Made by a program: the position numbers and the translations under genes
Shown: positions 35,448-62,620 of the stretch, in pieces
Numbering within the stretch: position 1 is the first letter of the stretch
How the letters are laid out: every line of letters begins with the position of its first letter
Assembly (NCBI RefSeq): GCF_949628265.1
Contig: NC_088789.1
Span: 11,710,886-11,774,885, forward strand
Source of the DNA: Cloeon dipterum
Taxonomy: Eukaryota; Arthropoda; Insecta; Ephemeroptera; Baetidae
Direction of reading: 5' to 3'
DNA length: 64,000 nucleotides
Notes under the pieces: generated by a model
Told to the model about the DNA's origin: nothing
The model's database searches: none
What the model saw: the letters and a program-made list of their open reading frames with translations, nothing else

Positions 35448-38201
35448 TCGCGGTAATTGCTCGCATTGCACCATTGTGATCACATAAATTCTTCCTGTTT
35501 CTCCCCTATGCGCGGATTGTGGTCCACCGATGACACGATGGTTATTTCTGTAGATCGGAAAAATGGACGGAATTAAATACAAGAAGGTGAAAGCATTGCT
35601 GGACAGTGGAGACGGCGAGTGCTTGAAAAGCTTTTCTAACATATCAAAATTCAGTGGAGTACCATATAATTATGATAATAAGCTAATTGCAAAAGTTTAT
35701 TGGTGTTTTACTGTTGGATATTGAGAAAGTGGACTAAAAGTTTGATTGTCCAAATCATAAGCTGCGATTGTGATTTTTCAAAATTTTCGGAAAACTCTCT
35801 TAGAGTTTGAAAAGCAAAGTGTTTTACGAATTTTCAATTTTTTGGAAAAATATTTTCCCAGAAATGCAAATTCCAGTGGTTTAAGAAGGGAGCGAACTGC
35901 GGAAAGCTATATTCTTTAAAGTTACAATTCCCTCCATCCAAATTCAGAGACTTCTGCTGTACCTCTGACGCCCATTTTGAATATTTTTAAGCTGAATTTA
36001 GGTGTTCAAGCTGGTTATCGCCAAAGTCAAAGAGTAAAAAAGGCCCACCTTAAAGATCAAAAGAAAATCTATTATACCCTGTACGAGCCAAAAATGAGCA
36101 AGTTGATTAATTTAATAAAAATCCTTGGGAGGCAAAAATATGACATCGAACCCCTCCAACATACATGAATTGGAATAAGTGAAACATAGTGTTAAGTCTG
36201 TAAAATGTATGCTAAAATTGAACAAACTTGCTGATTTCCCCCAGAACCTACAATTTCTAATCTTGAAAAGGCTATTTTTCTTAAATTGCTATTTTATGGG
36301 ACTGATCGAATTCCCAAAAGGGCATACGATTTGTCACTTTGCATTTTAATGTAGGAACGGCCCAGATGTGCTATTATACACATATTTATATAGGTGGTAT
36401 AAGCACACAGTATTTTAATTTTTTCTTATACATCAGACATTTTCTTGGTGAAACAAAGTATATGTATTTCACCATCTTAAATACAAACACAAAATAAAGA
36501 ATTAGATTTTTTAAAGATCAAATTATTACCTTTTATATCGTACAATGCATTCAACCAATTTTCATAATGCAAAAGCTAATACATCCCTCTTTGTACCCTA
36601 TTAAACATCGCAAACGTCAAGCCTAATAAGCCGCTAATTTAAGTTATGTATTCGTGTGGAGCATCTCTAAGCGAACAAAATTGAACGACCGTGTGATTTT
36701 TACTGTCAAAAATGGAAATAACTAACCTTGTTACACACCCAACAGACAATAAACCAACCGTTTGAAATGCGTAAGCCAAAGGTAGAATTTTTGACAAAAA
36801 TTAAACACGTTTTCTCTTCCCTCTTCAAACGCTTTGTTCTATCACGTTGTTGTGAAATAATAATAATTATTTCCAATGTAATTGACATGGACAGAAAATA
36901 AAATAAATCTTCTCAGCATAATGCTCATGGCATTTTCTGTAACATTGTGTAGTATGAATTTGTTTTCACTAAACTTATCTTTTAATTGTTTTTCTTGTGG
37001 TGAGGTATCAGGATTTTTGGTCCTTCATTGGGTGCCAAATCATTACTGTGCGCATTATCCTTTATTTAAGATCTCATTATCAAAATTTCTAATTTCCGCT
37101 AATTTAGGCAGTTTTTTCAACAGTTAGAATGTGCATGAAAATATTATAAAAGCATTTTAAAAAGCGCACAAACAAATTTCAAATTTTTGGGAAACACCCG
37201 ATTCTTGCACAGGGATAAAAAATAAAAAATTTATGGTTTAAAAATAGCGTAACTCCGCAGTTTTTTTCTTCGTAAAATATAATTTTCCTTATCATTTTTT
37301 GATTGGCTTTCATTGTCTAGCTACCAGCAGATTATCTTTTTATTAATGTGTACACTGGTTTCCCGGCAACATTTGAAATTTAAAGCAGTGCCAAAGTGGG
37401 AGTGTGTACATTATGCAGCTGATAATGTTTACGTTCTTCGTTCTCTCAGTCTCTCACATCCCGCAACTGCTGCTCGTAAAACAAGGTTAATTTACTTAAC
37501 TATCGATATTATCAGCAACGAATATAATAAAATGCAGCGGCGATAGTAAAGTGCTAACGACTCGAGTTTAAACATCGTTGAAAATTTCACGTATGTAGTT
37601 AGCATTTTTCGTTAAAAAACATACATGATTCTGATGTCCTGCTGTGGCAAATTTAACGATATGTATGTATTTGCACATTCTTGCATTGCATAGTTTTTCA
37701 AGATCAAAGAAAATAGGGGAATGGGGTCCAGCCACTCATTTTAAGGAAAATAGATCATGTATCATACATATTGGTTAGAACTTTGGTGTTTTGCTCTTGG
37801 AATGAGAACAGTCATTTTTTCGCTTTTGACGTTGACTTATACTTTTTTTGAGTACATATAAATTATTTTATCCTCAAATATGATTGTTACTGCTCCTATT
37901 GTTGTCAATATAAGCATATTTTACAGATGTCAAAGTGTGATTATTATATTGTTCACAATTGTATAAATTCTCTCAAATTCAACATCTCTGTCAATTAAAA
38001 TTTCATTTTCATTAATTTGGCTTATTGGGTTTTTAATTTTACATTACAGAACAAGGCATCCAATCAAAACTGTAGAGCTGTCGTCACAAAAAAATAACCG
38101 TGAGGAGAAAGCCTAAATTTTGTGCATGGACCGTCCAATTTTTTCTGCTGCCGCCTCATCTTGATACTTTGTCTCACTTGCGGACTCAAAGGGGGTGAAA
38201 A
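35448..38201. other. Spacer between gene C and MUL1
   Basis: AT-rich with short frames only. An acceptor (ACATTACAG at about 38,050) could start the MUL1 5' UTR exon holding the ATG. No repeat or RNA gene is recognised. Confidence 0.5.
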
Positions 38202-40864
38202 ATGATCAACTGGTCAGATTACGGGAAGGACATCCTTCTGCTCACGATTGACACGGTTGTGGTCGCTTGTGCCTGGAAGTGGTACCACAACAGCAGCAGA
38301 GCCTCAGATGCTTTAGATCTTAAAGTGAGAATTTTATTTTCTAATTTAATAATTTTGTTTTGATTTGGATATGGTGGTGCTTGGGGCCAAGGAGCCCTGC
38401 CAATCCACAGTAAATTTAACTTAGGAGCTAGGACAAAAAATCCTTTGATATTTTGGAAAGCAAAATGTAATGAGCGAATTTCAGGAAGCATCTTTGCCAT
38501 TGATACTTTAAGGAATAATTCGGTTCTTTTCAGCGTCCACTGATTGTGGATCACCATGGGTTGGAAAACTGGCTCGAAAGTGCCGAGTCTGCGAGAAAGT
38601 GGGCCGTGGTGCAAGGCTATGTGGAGCCAATCGGGCCGGTGATACAAAGTTTCAATGACAAATCGGTCAGAGGCGTCATCCAAAGACTCAAAGTGAAGGA
38701 GTACGTCACGTCGCGCAGCACCGCTGGCTTCTGGTGACGCATGGTCAAAATTCACGTGGCGTGCGTTTGCAATTCAATTTGGCCTTTGCAGGCAAGACGG
38801 CGAAAAATTGATCGCGGATACTTCCAATGTGGTGCCTTTCGGAGTGCGCATCGGCAGGAGTCTGGTCGAGATGGAGGAGCCCACCCAAGCGGCGGTCCTC
38901 GGGCTCAGGACGGTGGCCTCCAAGTTCAGTCAAAAGGCTTCAGGCGTGCTGGACCAGATTTGGAGCTTCATCGTCGGCACCAGGCACCGTGGAATTAGGA
39001 ACACTGAGGAGATGCTCCTCGTTGGCGCTAGGGTATCTGCGTGTGGACCAATCACTAAAGGTACAAACTTTATTTCCTTATTTAGTGTGTTCGATTCAGG
39101 GGTGGATGTTTATGATTTGAAGCCCATATATGAGATTCAAGAACATGTGACCCTTGTCTTTACCAAATTAAAAAAAAACTAACTGACCATGAGCAAATAT
39201 ATTATGTAGATGAATTTTAAACTTGAATATTCTCAAAATTATAAAATTATTCATGCCATTCATCTCATGACTTGTCACGGTTGATCGCAATGAGTAAGGG
39301 CAGCCCTTCCAGCAAAAATGTGATGTGGTTGATAAAAAGACCATTTTTAGGATAGTCTAAATATAAAAAAGGCCCAATAAACTGGGAACTAGATTAAAAA
39401 ACAAGAAAAGTTTTAAATAATCCAAGTCTTTCATTCACCAAAAAGTTGAAATTGTTTTTTTATTAATTATATTTTGTTTTTCACGCATTTTCCCAAACTC
39501 TCCTCAATTTATAAAATATCAAAAAATTTTCCTGCTTTAATGGCTGGCGGCTGACCATATGACTCAAAATGAGTTGGCTGGCCGAGACCTCTCCTGAAAA
39601 TCAGTAGAAAATTATTGCAAATAACTTCAGTCAATCAAGTGCGTTTTAAATTAAAATGTTGGTTTTTGGCAAGCCCTGATAAGAATCAGATTTGCTGAAA
39701 CGGTGTCTCCGCTGCTCAAGATTCAAATTTTTTTTTCTCTTCGCTTCTTGGTCGTGCGAGTGATTTGAGTATGTAGTGGTAAATTTTTCTTCTATTTTAG
39801 TTAGGAGCTGAAAGCTGGTTATTATTACTACAGATGCTTAATTTATCCTAAATGTGATTTGATAATTTTTTATTTATAAAAATTTAATGAGTTGCTTTGG
39901 AGAGTAAACGGGTTTGAATTGCAAAATCAACTGACACTGGGTCTGAAGACCAAGATACCCATGGACAACCCTTGAAAATCTAGCGTCACCACAAAGTGCT
40001 AGACTTTAAACTCATATTTTCTATTTGCGTAAATTTTTAAACTAACAAACAACAAATTATGTAATGCCATAGTTGGACATGCAGAATCAAAATTATCAGA
40101 AGAAACTACTGGCCACTTTCAAGTTGAATTCTAGTTCTAGTAGATTATATCCTTTGTATTTATGCTGTGATTCGTTCTTACAGACAAGACTTTGAGTCCT
40201 GTCAATGGCGCTTCAATGCATCCTTACATCCTGTCTGAGCTCACTGTGTCAGAGCTGAGGAAAAAAATGAGGTCTGACAAACGCATGTCACTGCTGCTCC
40301 TCACGGTCGCCAGCATCACAGGAGTTTTGATTATTGGCTACAGCCTTCGCAAAGCGATTGAAAATTACAGAGCAAAGGTGAATCATGAAACCTCTATTTT
40401 TAGCTTGCTAAAATCTTCCAGAGGATGCTTAATTTGTTTAAAGGATCGAGGTATTTTAAATAACCTTGAAGCTCAAAAAACAAATTGAACAGCAGCTAGA
40501 TGTTTGTAAAAAGCTTCCAAATTAATCTGCATTCCTGTCTACAACTTGCCATTGAAAATATTTTTAAGTTCTGCCAAAAATTTGGGGTGTTATTGATAGT
40601 TAGTCATAATTGATTGATTTCCAGGCTGATGAAGATGAGCGTCGCAGGAGACGTTTCCACGCTCGGCGTCAAGACCAGGCCACCGAGACTAAAGAATCGC
40701 AGTCAGAACAGTCGCCGTGCATTATCTGTGATAACCCGCGAGAGGTTATTCTGCTGCCGTGCGGCCACATCTGCCTCTGCTTTGACTGCAGCCGAAATAT
40801 AAAAAATATTTGCCCAATTTGCCGAACTCACGTGGAGACAATCAACGAGTACTTCATCTCGTAA
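38202..40864 (+). CDS. Mul1: Mitochondrial E3 ubiquitin ligase MUL1 (MAPL/GIDE type)
   Basis: Exons 38202-38324, 38534-38733, 38792-39060, 40184-40377 and 40625-40864 join in phase to 341 aa (human MUL1 is 352). MUL1 is an outer-membrane ubiquitin/SUMO ligase acting on mitofusin and Drp1 and controlling mitochondrial shape and quality. An N-terminal hydrophobic helix lies at about 11-28, followed by the intermembrane GIDE/BAM domain (FGVRIG, GLRTVASKF, GIRNTEEMLLVGA), a second helix (about 232-251, MSLLLLTVASITGVLIIGYS), a basic linker (DERRRRRFHARRQ) and a C-terminal RING finger. The RING ligands Cys294, Cys297, Cys308, His310, Cys312 or nearby, Cys315, Cys323 and Cys326 appear as CIIC, CGHICLCFDC and CPIC. 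All ligands needed are present. It converges with mnb on the opposite strand. The exon 2 donor splits the Trp codon (TG|GTGACG). Confidence 0.93.
39540..39595. repeat. GGCTGGCG-core dispersed repeat
   Basis: TGGCTGGCGGCTGACCATAT is followed by GACTCAAAATGAG and TTGGCTGGCCGAGACC. It matches the second module of the 22,818 copy. It lies in the MUL1 intron before exon 4. Confidence 0.55.
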
Positions 40865-42214
40865 CTAGAGTGTTCCTGCTAGCACGAACAAGGAACACCT
40901 CGGTCACCTAAACTCTCTCAAATTCAATCAAAGTCCTATTATTTTAGCACCCGAAAATTGTTTCTTTTTATATTAATTGTTTCTTCGATAGTTTGTGAAA
41001 TTTGATAAGGTCCATGTTGAGCATTTTAAACAAAATGGTCCTGAAGAGTGCTGACTCTGGCCTAACCAGAATATGACTACACAGTATTTTTGATACTGTG
41101 CACCAGCAAATTCTTGGAAGTTCAATGTTGATAGTGCAAAGGCTGTATGAAAAATTATTATTGTTAATTTAACATTTCAAATTTTAAGTATTAGGAGTTG
41201 TTCATTTCAAAGTGTAAGGTACATTGCAAAAAGAAACGCATTTGTTTGCAACAATTTCTTGTTTTATTTTATTTAACAAAAAGCCAAGAAAAGTGTTGAA
41301 TACACCCACTGAAAAAAGGGGTGGAGTCTGAGGGAGTCAGACCGGCCGTTTCCTAAGCAGGCCCCTGGTGGGCGACAGGGCTCGGGGTGGGAGCTGTGTC
41401 GGCGTCAGCTGCTTCGACAGTGAGGGACTCACGGCCGCGCGTCCGCCTGTATACAAAGTGCGAGCGCGGAAATGAGTCGGTCGTTGGGCGGGAAATAAGT
41501 TAAGAGATGAGATTGGCGGCGTCGGGGCGTGATTAGGAAACAGCGGGTGCGAGCCCACGGTCGGTTTATGTTGACATTTTCAGAAGCAAATATCCGTCTA
41601 ATAAAAAGCTTTTTTATCATAAGCTACTCAATATGTCTATCCTAAAGTTCATATAAATTAGACTACAATCACGATTGGCTCATCTTTTTGACGACAGAAA
41701 TATTTTTCTTCCGCTTTTTACCGTTTTTTTTTACATGTTTCTTTCAGGGGAGAGGGCAGTTGTTTATATAAAGAGATGGCACCGCTTATAAAATAAGTTT
41801 GAGGGTAGTTCATTTTTCTTCGTCAAAATCCGCGAAACGAAAGTTGTGTTTCTTCATTATTTGAATCAACAAGTCTTTGAATTGCCACTTGCATGTCTGG
41901 TTTCTTTACTGCTATGTTTATGAAGAGCGTGAGTGAGTGTGTGTCTGGGGAGAGTTCGCGATTCGAGCATCGGTTGAGATTATCAGTGTGGTTTTGTTCA
42001 TCATTCAATCAAAAATATGCGCGAGCGTGGATTTTTCCTGTTTGTCTGGATGAGAGATGCGTACGTGTGTGTAACAATAATAAATTAATAATCAAGAGAC
42101 TTACAAACATTTCATAGAAAAAGACAGAGATGCTGGATGATATACATTTCGCCTCGGTTTTCAATTGTTTAAATTCTCTTTCTCGCTATATAAAGTACTT
42201 TTCTTATTAGCAAA

Positions 42215-42236
42215 GTGTGTGTGTGTGTGTGTGTGT
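42215..42236. repeat. GT microsatellite
   Basis: Eleven GT units. Confidence 0.85.
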
Positions 42237-45200
42237 CTGTGAATTTTCTTGCGCGAGTGTGTATTAAAAATTCTTTTCTTCGTACGTACGAGGTTCGACG
42301 GGGAGGAGGTATGTACATCTTGAGTGTGTCTGTTTTATAATTAATTCATCATTAATTTAACAATAATTAATTACTCTTTGGCCAAAAACTGGCGACCCCC
42401 GCCATCGCGCGTCACGAGTAGTTCGTTTTCAGCCGTTTAAAATGTCAAAAATATGCGCTTTTCCGTCGACAAAAGTAGTGTGTATTATTAGTAGTGTTTA
42501 GCTCGCGGCCACGGCGGGCGGGGGTGGCGAATTTTTCCAGTTTCTGCGCGCTGCTTCTGGGGTACAAAATTTGTTTGTGTTTTTTACAAGTATAGTATTT
42601 TTCTGTTTTTTGACGACGAAACTTAATCGAGACACTTTGAACAGTGCGTTGAGTGGGACACAAAACATTTTATTTCGGCAAACAATCATTCTATTTTGTT
42701 CTCTTGCATTGTCTGAGGGGATTTTTTAATTAATTAATTTTATATACTTTTCCAGCTATTTGTTGCGGTATGATGAGATAGATATACGATTCTCTCCGGA
42801 TATTATTCTTTTTTATTTCACCTGTTTTCTTCAGTAAACCACAGATTGGAACCGTCGTGTTTGTTAAAATTTAGGTAGCGTATTTATCACGGCAAACAAA
42901 CACCTCGTGTGGGATTGTTCCGTGGCTTTTCTTTGAGGGGGTGGGTGTATGAATACATTTTGAGTCAAAAATTTTGCTTCTTTCGACAACGTACCACAGA
43001 GATAATAATTTTATCGAGATAACGTACCTGCTGTCTGGTATAAGATATAATCATGGTCGCATTTAGGGCCATTGTTCAAACTGCCGGCGGCTTAATTAAT
43101 TTAATAATTAATAATCTGCAAGTCTGTGGCGATATCTGCTCTGCGTTTCGACCGTGATGATTTTAATATAATAAACATATTCAATTTCCGTCACAACAAT
43201 TATATGCGTTTCAATGATATAATCATCACATTTCACTGCTTCTGCGGTGGATTTTCCCTTGGTTTAATTAGTGTATTTTCGCTACGTGACTCGATGAGAT
43301 GCTGCTTTCGTCCGAAAAACTGCTAATTTGCGAGCTGTGGATTGTGTGATTTTCAATCGTCGTCTCGAGATTTCGATACTAAGTAGTCATATGCGTATTT
43401 ACAGTTGTGTGGGCGAGAGTAAGTGAGTGTGTCGTGAGTGAGTTTAACAATAGTAGTTAGAAGAGAGTGTACAGAATTAATTGCTTTTCTCGCAGCTTGC
43501 TCGCTCGTCTGGGGGTGAGCAAGTTTCAGTTTCCGAGTGACACAAGAGAGTTAGTGGTTGGTCGAATTTCGAATCCGCGAAAGAATTGAGAAGGAAATTT
43601 CAGTTTCCGTGCGAATTAATGCGAAAGGAAAAACTCGAGCCTGGCTCAGTCAGTGCGCGGCGACTTGGATTTCTGTCTCGTCTGTTTGTCTGTCTGTATG
43701 TGCGCCTCTGGAGAGGGCTGCGTATAGAAAAAGTGGCTGTGTCGCTGCTGCTTAGTGTGGTTGCTTTAGTCCTCGCCTTCATGGGCGCACCGGCCGAATC
43801 GCGCGCGCCGGTTGAGGGAGGCCACTTTTCAAGTGCGGCGCGCCAGCCCGGTGCTCGGCACGGCGAGGAGGATTCATTCGCTATCGTATCAATATATTAT
43901 GTAATTAATATTCTTTTCTACATCATCAGAGTAACCCTCGAGTAGAACTTGAAGCTCAGTTTGCTTGGTATAAATGGGGGCGAATGAGTGAGTTTAAGTG
44001 TGTCCTTCGGCTGGCAGGAGTCGTGAGGTCAGTGTATGTGTGTGAGTGTGGCGTGCGGGAGAGCGCGCGGGCTCTTTCCGCGGGGTCGAACGCGACTGTT
44101 CCAATTACTAGGCAACTTTTATAGGCTCGCGATCCAGTTTCACGCGCGCTCCCGCGAGGAAAAGAATCGTCGACAAAACAAACCCATGTAAAATGCAGCA
44201 AACAAAGCAAACAAACAAATCAACTTTCTTCACCTACGCTTTAATCGATAAAACTCAACAAAATCAACAGCTGATGAGGGTTGTATGAACTGTGGAGTTG
44301 TTCAAGTCTTCGAGTGAAACGGTCCCTAAACACTGTGAGTGTTCTTGTCTCTTTCATGTTCAAAGCATTTCCTCAACCAATTCGACAATTTTTGCTCTGT
44401 ATACAAAACAAATACTCTTTATGATCGATCACCACAATGCACTTGTATAGAATAACATATCCGATTCAACAATTTTCTGATGCAGCATCGCGCAATATGT
44501 TTCCTGATATTTCCGGTGTCACGTTCGTATTGTGTGTCAATCGACATCCTCTATGTAATTGTATAATTAAGACATTGTTACTTAATTAGACGCTATGCCT
44601 CAACTTTCGCCATTTATGAACTGTCTGCTATTTTGTTTAAGTGTTTGCGGTTTTTGGTGGGAGTGGCGGTGATTCTTTGGGAAACACACAGTGGAGGTTG
44701 CTAGATTTGAGTTTTCCTTTTTTTTGCAAGTGCTTTTTGCAGCTTTTTACTTAAGGGTGGGAAACAATGGAAAAGAAGAGGACAACGGAAGGCCCTGTTT
44801 TTCATATCACCAGGTGCGTTTGCATGTTGTCGAAAAAGTCTGAATGCATTCCCGTCGAGAAAAATAAAAACTGTCGATTTTCGTCTCAAATTCTTTTTCT
44901 TCTCTCAGCTTGGATGTAAACGATTAATTAACAACTACTTCTTTCCATTCAATCAGGCAATAAATTAATTAATCACCACGCAACTTAGACATATTAATCC
45001 TTACAGCTTAGTTACCGATCAGCTTCAGAAGGTTTTAGTATACGTTTTATTGCACATAGGGGATCGTCTAAAATAAATATTTATATGTATATTTCCACTG
45101 CATTACATGAAACGCTATGCAGAGTAGTCGTCACTCATATACAGTAATCACAAGAATTGCATTCTGCTCTGTCTACGCGATAATAATTATTTTTTTCCTC

Positions 45201-45550
45201 TCTCAAAGCCGACGGTCCGAATTGATTAATTTGATTGATTGGCTGTGGAAATGTGTCCTTCCATCATCCTCCCTCTCGTGAAACTAATGAGACAGGCGGT
45301 TGGTTCCCTATTACGAACAGCCTTGCCACCGGCCCTGAGATACCAAGGCGGGCCAGCCTACGGAATGAATTAAGACCCTCGGACCTTGTTCAAAAGCGTC
45401 CGCGTTGGACCGGCGGCCGGGCCGCGAGAGAAGGGAAGGAATACGTTCATCTACGGCTTGATAAATCAATCATTTCGCTTGCAGTGTGTGTGAGTGAGTT
45501 GGTGAGTGTATGCGTGTGTTTGCTCTATTATTTTAACCTTTAAGAAGTAG

Positions 45551-45575
45551 TGTGTGTGTGTGTGTGTGTGTGTGT
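45551..45575. repeat. TG microsatellite
   Basis: About twelve TG units, about 330 bp beyond the mnb stop codon. Confidence 0.85.
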
Positions 45576-45903
45576 AGTTATAGTAGTAGTGTGTATCTGT
45601 TTGCTTGATTTCAATATCTTTTTTCGCATCAATATATAATTTAGCGTGTAATAAATAGCAGTAATCCCCCTCGATTCATAATTTAACATGTACACCTTTA
45701 CAATAATGTAAAAAGTCACTCACAGCACTTAAAAAAGACATATCTTTAACCTATGTTTGCTCCGATTAAAAGTTGGTCGGTCAATCAATCGGTCGGGGAC
45801 ACTTCTTCCTACTTGGGACGGCACACTCGGCGTCCGTCCACTGAAAATCACACACACACAGTGCAGGCTGCGCGTCCGTGTCGAACTAAGCGGGGGGCCA
45901 GCG

Positions 45904-59435
<13,532 letters not shown>

Positions 59436-62400
59436 TTAGTCAGACAAGGAAAGTCAGAGAGAAAACAAGCAGAGGTCGATTTGGGGAATTTTCTTCGTTC
59501 CCGGAAAAACTAGGTCTACTGGGAAAGCACTTCGATCCGGGTCGCACGCAAGAGTTTAATTTTTAACAACTGCTGTGTGTATGTCAGTGCGCAATCGGTT
59601 TTTCCTTTGCCGAGTGCAGAAATTGCCTAGCGTAGAAATGGGCTCGTGGCAAGTTTTATCTTCCTGCCTGCGAGTAATTATTGCGTTCTACGGCTGACTG
59701 AGCTGCATAAATCCCTGCATTGCAGAAAGGATTTTGCTCCTTTATTGGTGCATATAAATTGCAAGTTGTTAGCCCAACCTGAAATCCGACCGTGTAGAAT
59801 ATTTTTTTTTTAATTCTTGACTGTCAAGGTAATTTTGTTCAATGCGTATTAAAAATCTAAATTTCTCATTTAATTTACTAAAGCAATATATTTGCTTCCA
59901 AAAATAGCTAATGTATTTAATCATATAATGTTAATGCCTACCAAGTTAATTAAGTCAGCAAATTTTGCTTCCGTAGTTACACAAGTATTTAGCGAATGAC
60001 TAATTATTTCCAACGCACTTTCGTGCGCCATCATTTTAGATTTTGATGTGCATCATTTGAAAAGCCATGACAGGCACCAATTTTTCGCATGCGGTGCGCA
60101 ACACGCAATAATAATCCAAACTCGAGTCATGCAAGGCTTTTATTATGGCATACCCCCGTCGGCCGCGAGTGCAGGGGGCGTGCTCGTTCGCTGCCTTCTT
60201 TTACTGCATCCTCCGCGAGTGTTGGCGACTTATTATTACACACTACACTTGCGGCGGGATAAAATACTGTGCATTAGCCTCTCGAACGAAGAGACGCCGA
60301 CGTGGACACTTTGGCTAATGCACCGGGGCCACGAGCCAAAACCATCTTGCCGGTGCGATTTATTTACTCGAACTCTTTGTGCCTTGACTTGATAATTACG
60401 CCGGCGGCGTCCTTGTTATTCGTGAGACTGTTATTTATATTTTGCCAGCGCATGCTTATATTTTCCACGCTGAGAAATGGCTGCTGGAGCGGATTTTGCG
60501 AGAGCAGTTAGCCCATTTGTTTGTCTGAACGCGAAAAGATGAGACTTGAATTGCATCATAATGCGATTTATGTGTCCTTGCTTCTAAACAGTATCATTGT
60601 TCACGCCACACGTGCTTCTTTCATTTCACAAAGAAGATTTATCGAATGCTGGAGTAGTTGTAATTAAACACACTAATAAAGTTGGCAACTTGGTAAACGG
60701 TATATTATAACTAATCAACTACGATGTACAATAGCAGATATTTAATAGCAAAATTAGTGTTTCCCCATTAAAATCAAGACAATTCCCATTTTTTAGAAAT
60801 GTGAAGTGGTATTTTTAAAAAAAATGGACACTTGACTTTAATGCCTTGTATTAAATGAATGTGGTCATCGTGAACAAATTCACTTTTCCTGAAACTATAT
60901 ACCGTTGAAAGAGAAAACAAATAATGGTTCATGCCAGTTAGGGCTTGCGCTTGCACTTTGCGTCCACTTATTCTGCCCGCTATAAAAATGACATTTTGCA
61001 CGCGGCTCGGAAGTAGGCACCGACCGGAGGTACTCCGTGAAAAATTCACGATCCATTTTCTCCGCGTATGCGGGCTAGGCTTTTGTTGAGTTAATTTTGC
61101 GGCAACAATAATTACGGCAGGCTGAGTGGCAGTCGTGCGACTTGTTTTTCTCCGGAAGAAAGAACCAACACGCCACCCCAGCAGCCACGCGTCTCTTTCT
61201 GTTGATAATAATAATTTCATTCATGAAACGCAGCTACGTGTGAATGGAATATGAATGTCGCACATTAATACCACAGCCATCCATTCAAATCTGTCTCGCT
61301 CGCCAGTTTTTTCAATGCCCACTCGAGAAAAAGCAGCTCGCTCGTTAATCCGTTGGAGAGCCGGTTTGCACCGCTTCAAGTTTCTCGCGACCTGCAGGAC
61401 GTCTCTTGTAAATACAACTCCACTTTAGTCTAATTACACACACGAGTCGCGCATTAATTACAAGGCGTAATAAGTCAGCGTGCAGGAATTTCGTTATCTG
61501 CGTGCTATTTTCGCGCGCTATACCCTCCTCTCTCTCACCTCGGAATGCAAAAATTGCTAACGAGACCGTACGTGCGGCGAGCGACAAGTAGATTGCACCA
61601 ACAATGCGACGACAACGGGTACCTGAATACGAATTGCTTGCTCTACAAGGCTGTGTTAGAGTAGGAAACTAGTCTCTCGATTGAGTTGTTCATGAGCTTA
61701 TGTTTTTTTAGTTTGCAATTGATTCTCATACTAGCAAGCGAAGAGAGGCCTTATGATTTTATGGATGAATATAAACCATAAAATCAGTTTTTTTCCATAT
61801 TTAAAGTTATGATGAATCTTCTAAGCAATATGAGATTTTTCAGAGATATTTTTGCGATTCGATTCGTGGAATGGTTCAAAGTGCGAAGCGCCTCCGTGCG
61901 TAATTTAAAACAAAATAAAGTCGAAATTAAAACAAAATATTTTCAGCCAAAAACTGTTTTTCTAATTCAAAGTCAACTAACGAAATGTCAAGATAAATAT
62001 TAATTCGCTTTTAATTTTTTGTTTCTTTTAACTTATCTCACGAAATGCAAGCATCAAAAGCAAGAAGGTGCTTCGAAGAAAATCTCTGCGGCAGGAAAAC
62101 TGAGAGGCAAAAACATAAGTAGCATCAATACGCGACAGTGATCAGCGCAAAAAGCGTTATTTAGCGTGTTGACGCTCGGTCTTTTTATCCTTTTTGGCTC
62201 GCAGACTACATCAAAAACTCAAGGCCGCTGTCACAAAATTTCAAGAAGTGTTCTTGTGGCTTTTGTAGTAAAAAAAATACGGCAATGCGTACGAAACGAA
62301 CGGAAGGGCGGTAGGATGGACGGGGTGAAGAGGGTGGGCCACAAGGGGAGGCGCGGAGGGGAGCAGCTTTTTCGTTCTCATTACGCTCTCTTTGCTTTGG

Positions 62401-62529
62401 TTACGTCACGACGAGCACTCGAGAAGGCACCGTGCACGCCGCCGCGGATTAAATTCTGGAGCCTGGGGATTTTTCACTTTATTCCCGGCCGCCTCTCGAA
62501 ACAATGTTGAAAAGTGAATCCATATTTCG

Positions 62530-62533
<4 letters not shown>

Positions 62534-62618
<85 letters not shown>
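62534..62618. repeat. Compound CT/CA microsatellite
   Basis: About 46 bp of CT repeat switches directly to about 38 bp of AC repeat. Confidence 0.95.

Positions 62619-62620
<2 letters not shown>

Larger units (their letters stand above)
40865..45903 (-). other. Convergent MUL1-mnb interval; probable long mnb 3' UTR
   Basis: After the MUL1 stop (with no clear AATAAA) the minus strand offers an AATAAA cluster at about 41,265-41,275 (plus strand TTTTATTTTATTT). Upstream of it on the minus strand, 41.3-45.9 kb is long, without a credible ORF, and rich in GTGTGT/GTGAGT tracts (CA-rich on the mnb strand). It contains a Pumilio-type TGTAAATA on the mnb strand at about 43,396. Assignment as mnb 3' UTR is inference from position. 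Confidence 0.4.

Noticed and set aside
38219..38755. 178-codon minus-strand open frame
   Set aside because: Antisense shadow of MUL1 exons 1-2 and the intron between them.
60774..61220. 148-codon minus-strand frame
   Set aside because: No domain, no splice link, crosses an AT-to-GC composition change; likely chance.
61345..61587. Possible mnb first coding exon on the minus strand
   Set aside because: Donor phase fits but there is no in-frame ATG, and the residues resemble no known Mnb N-terminus.
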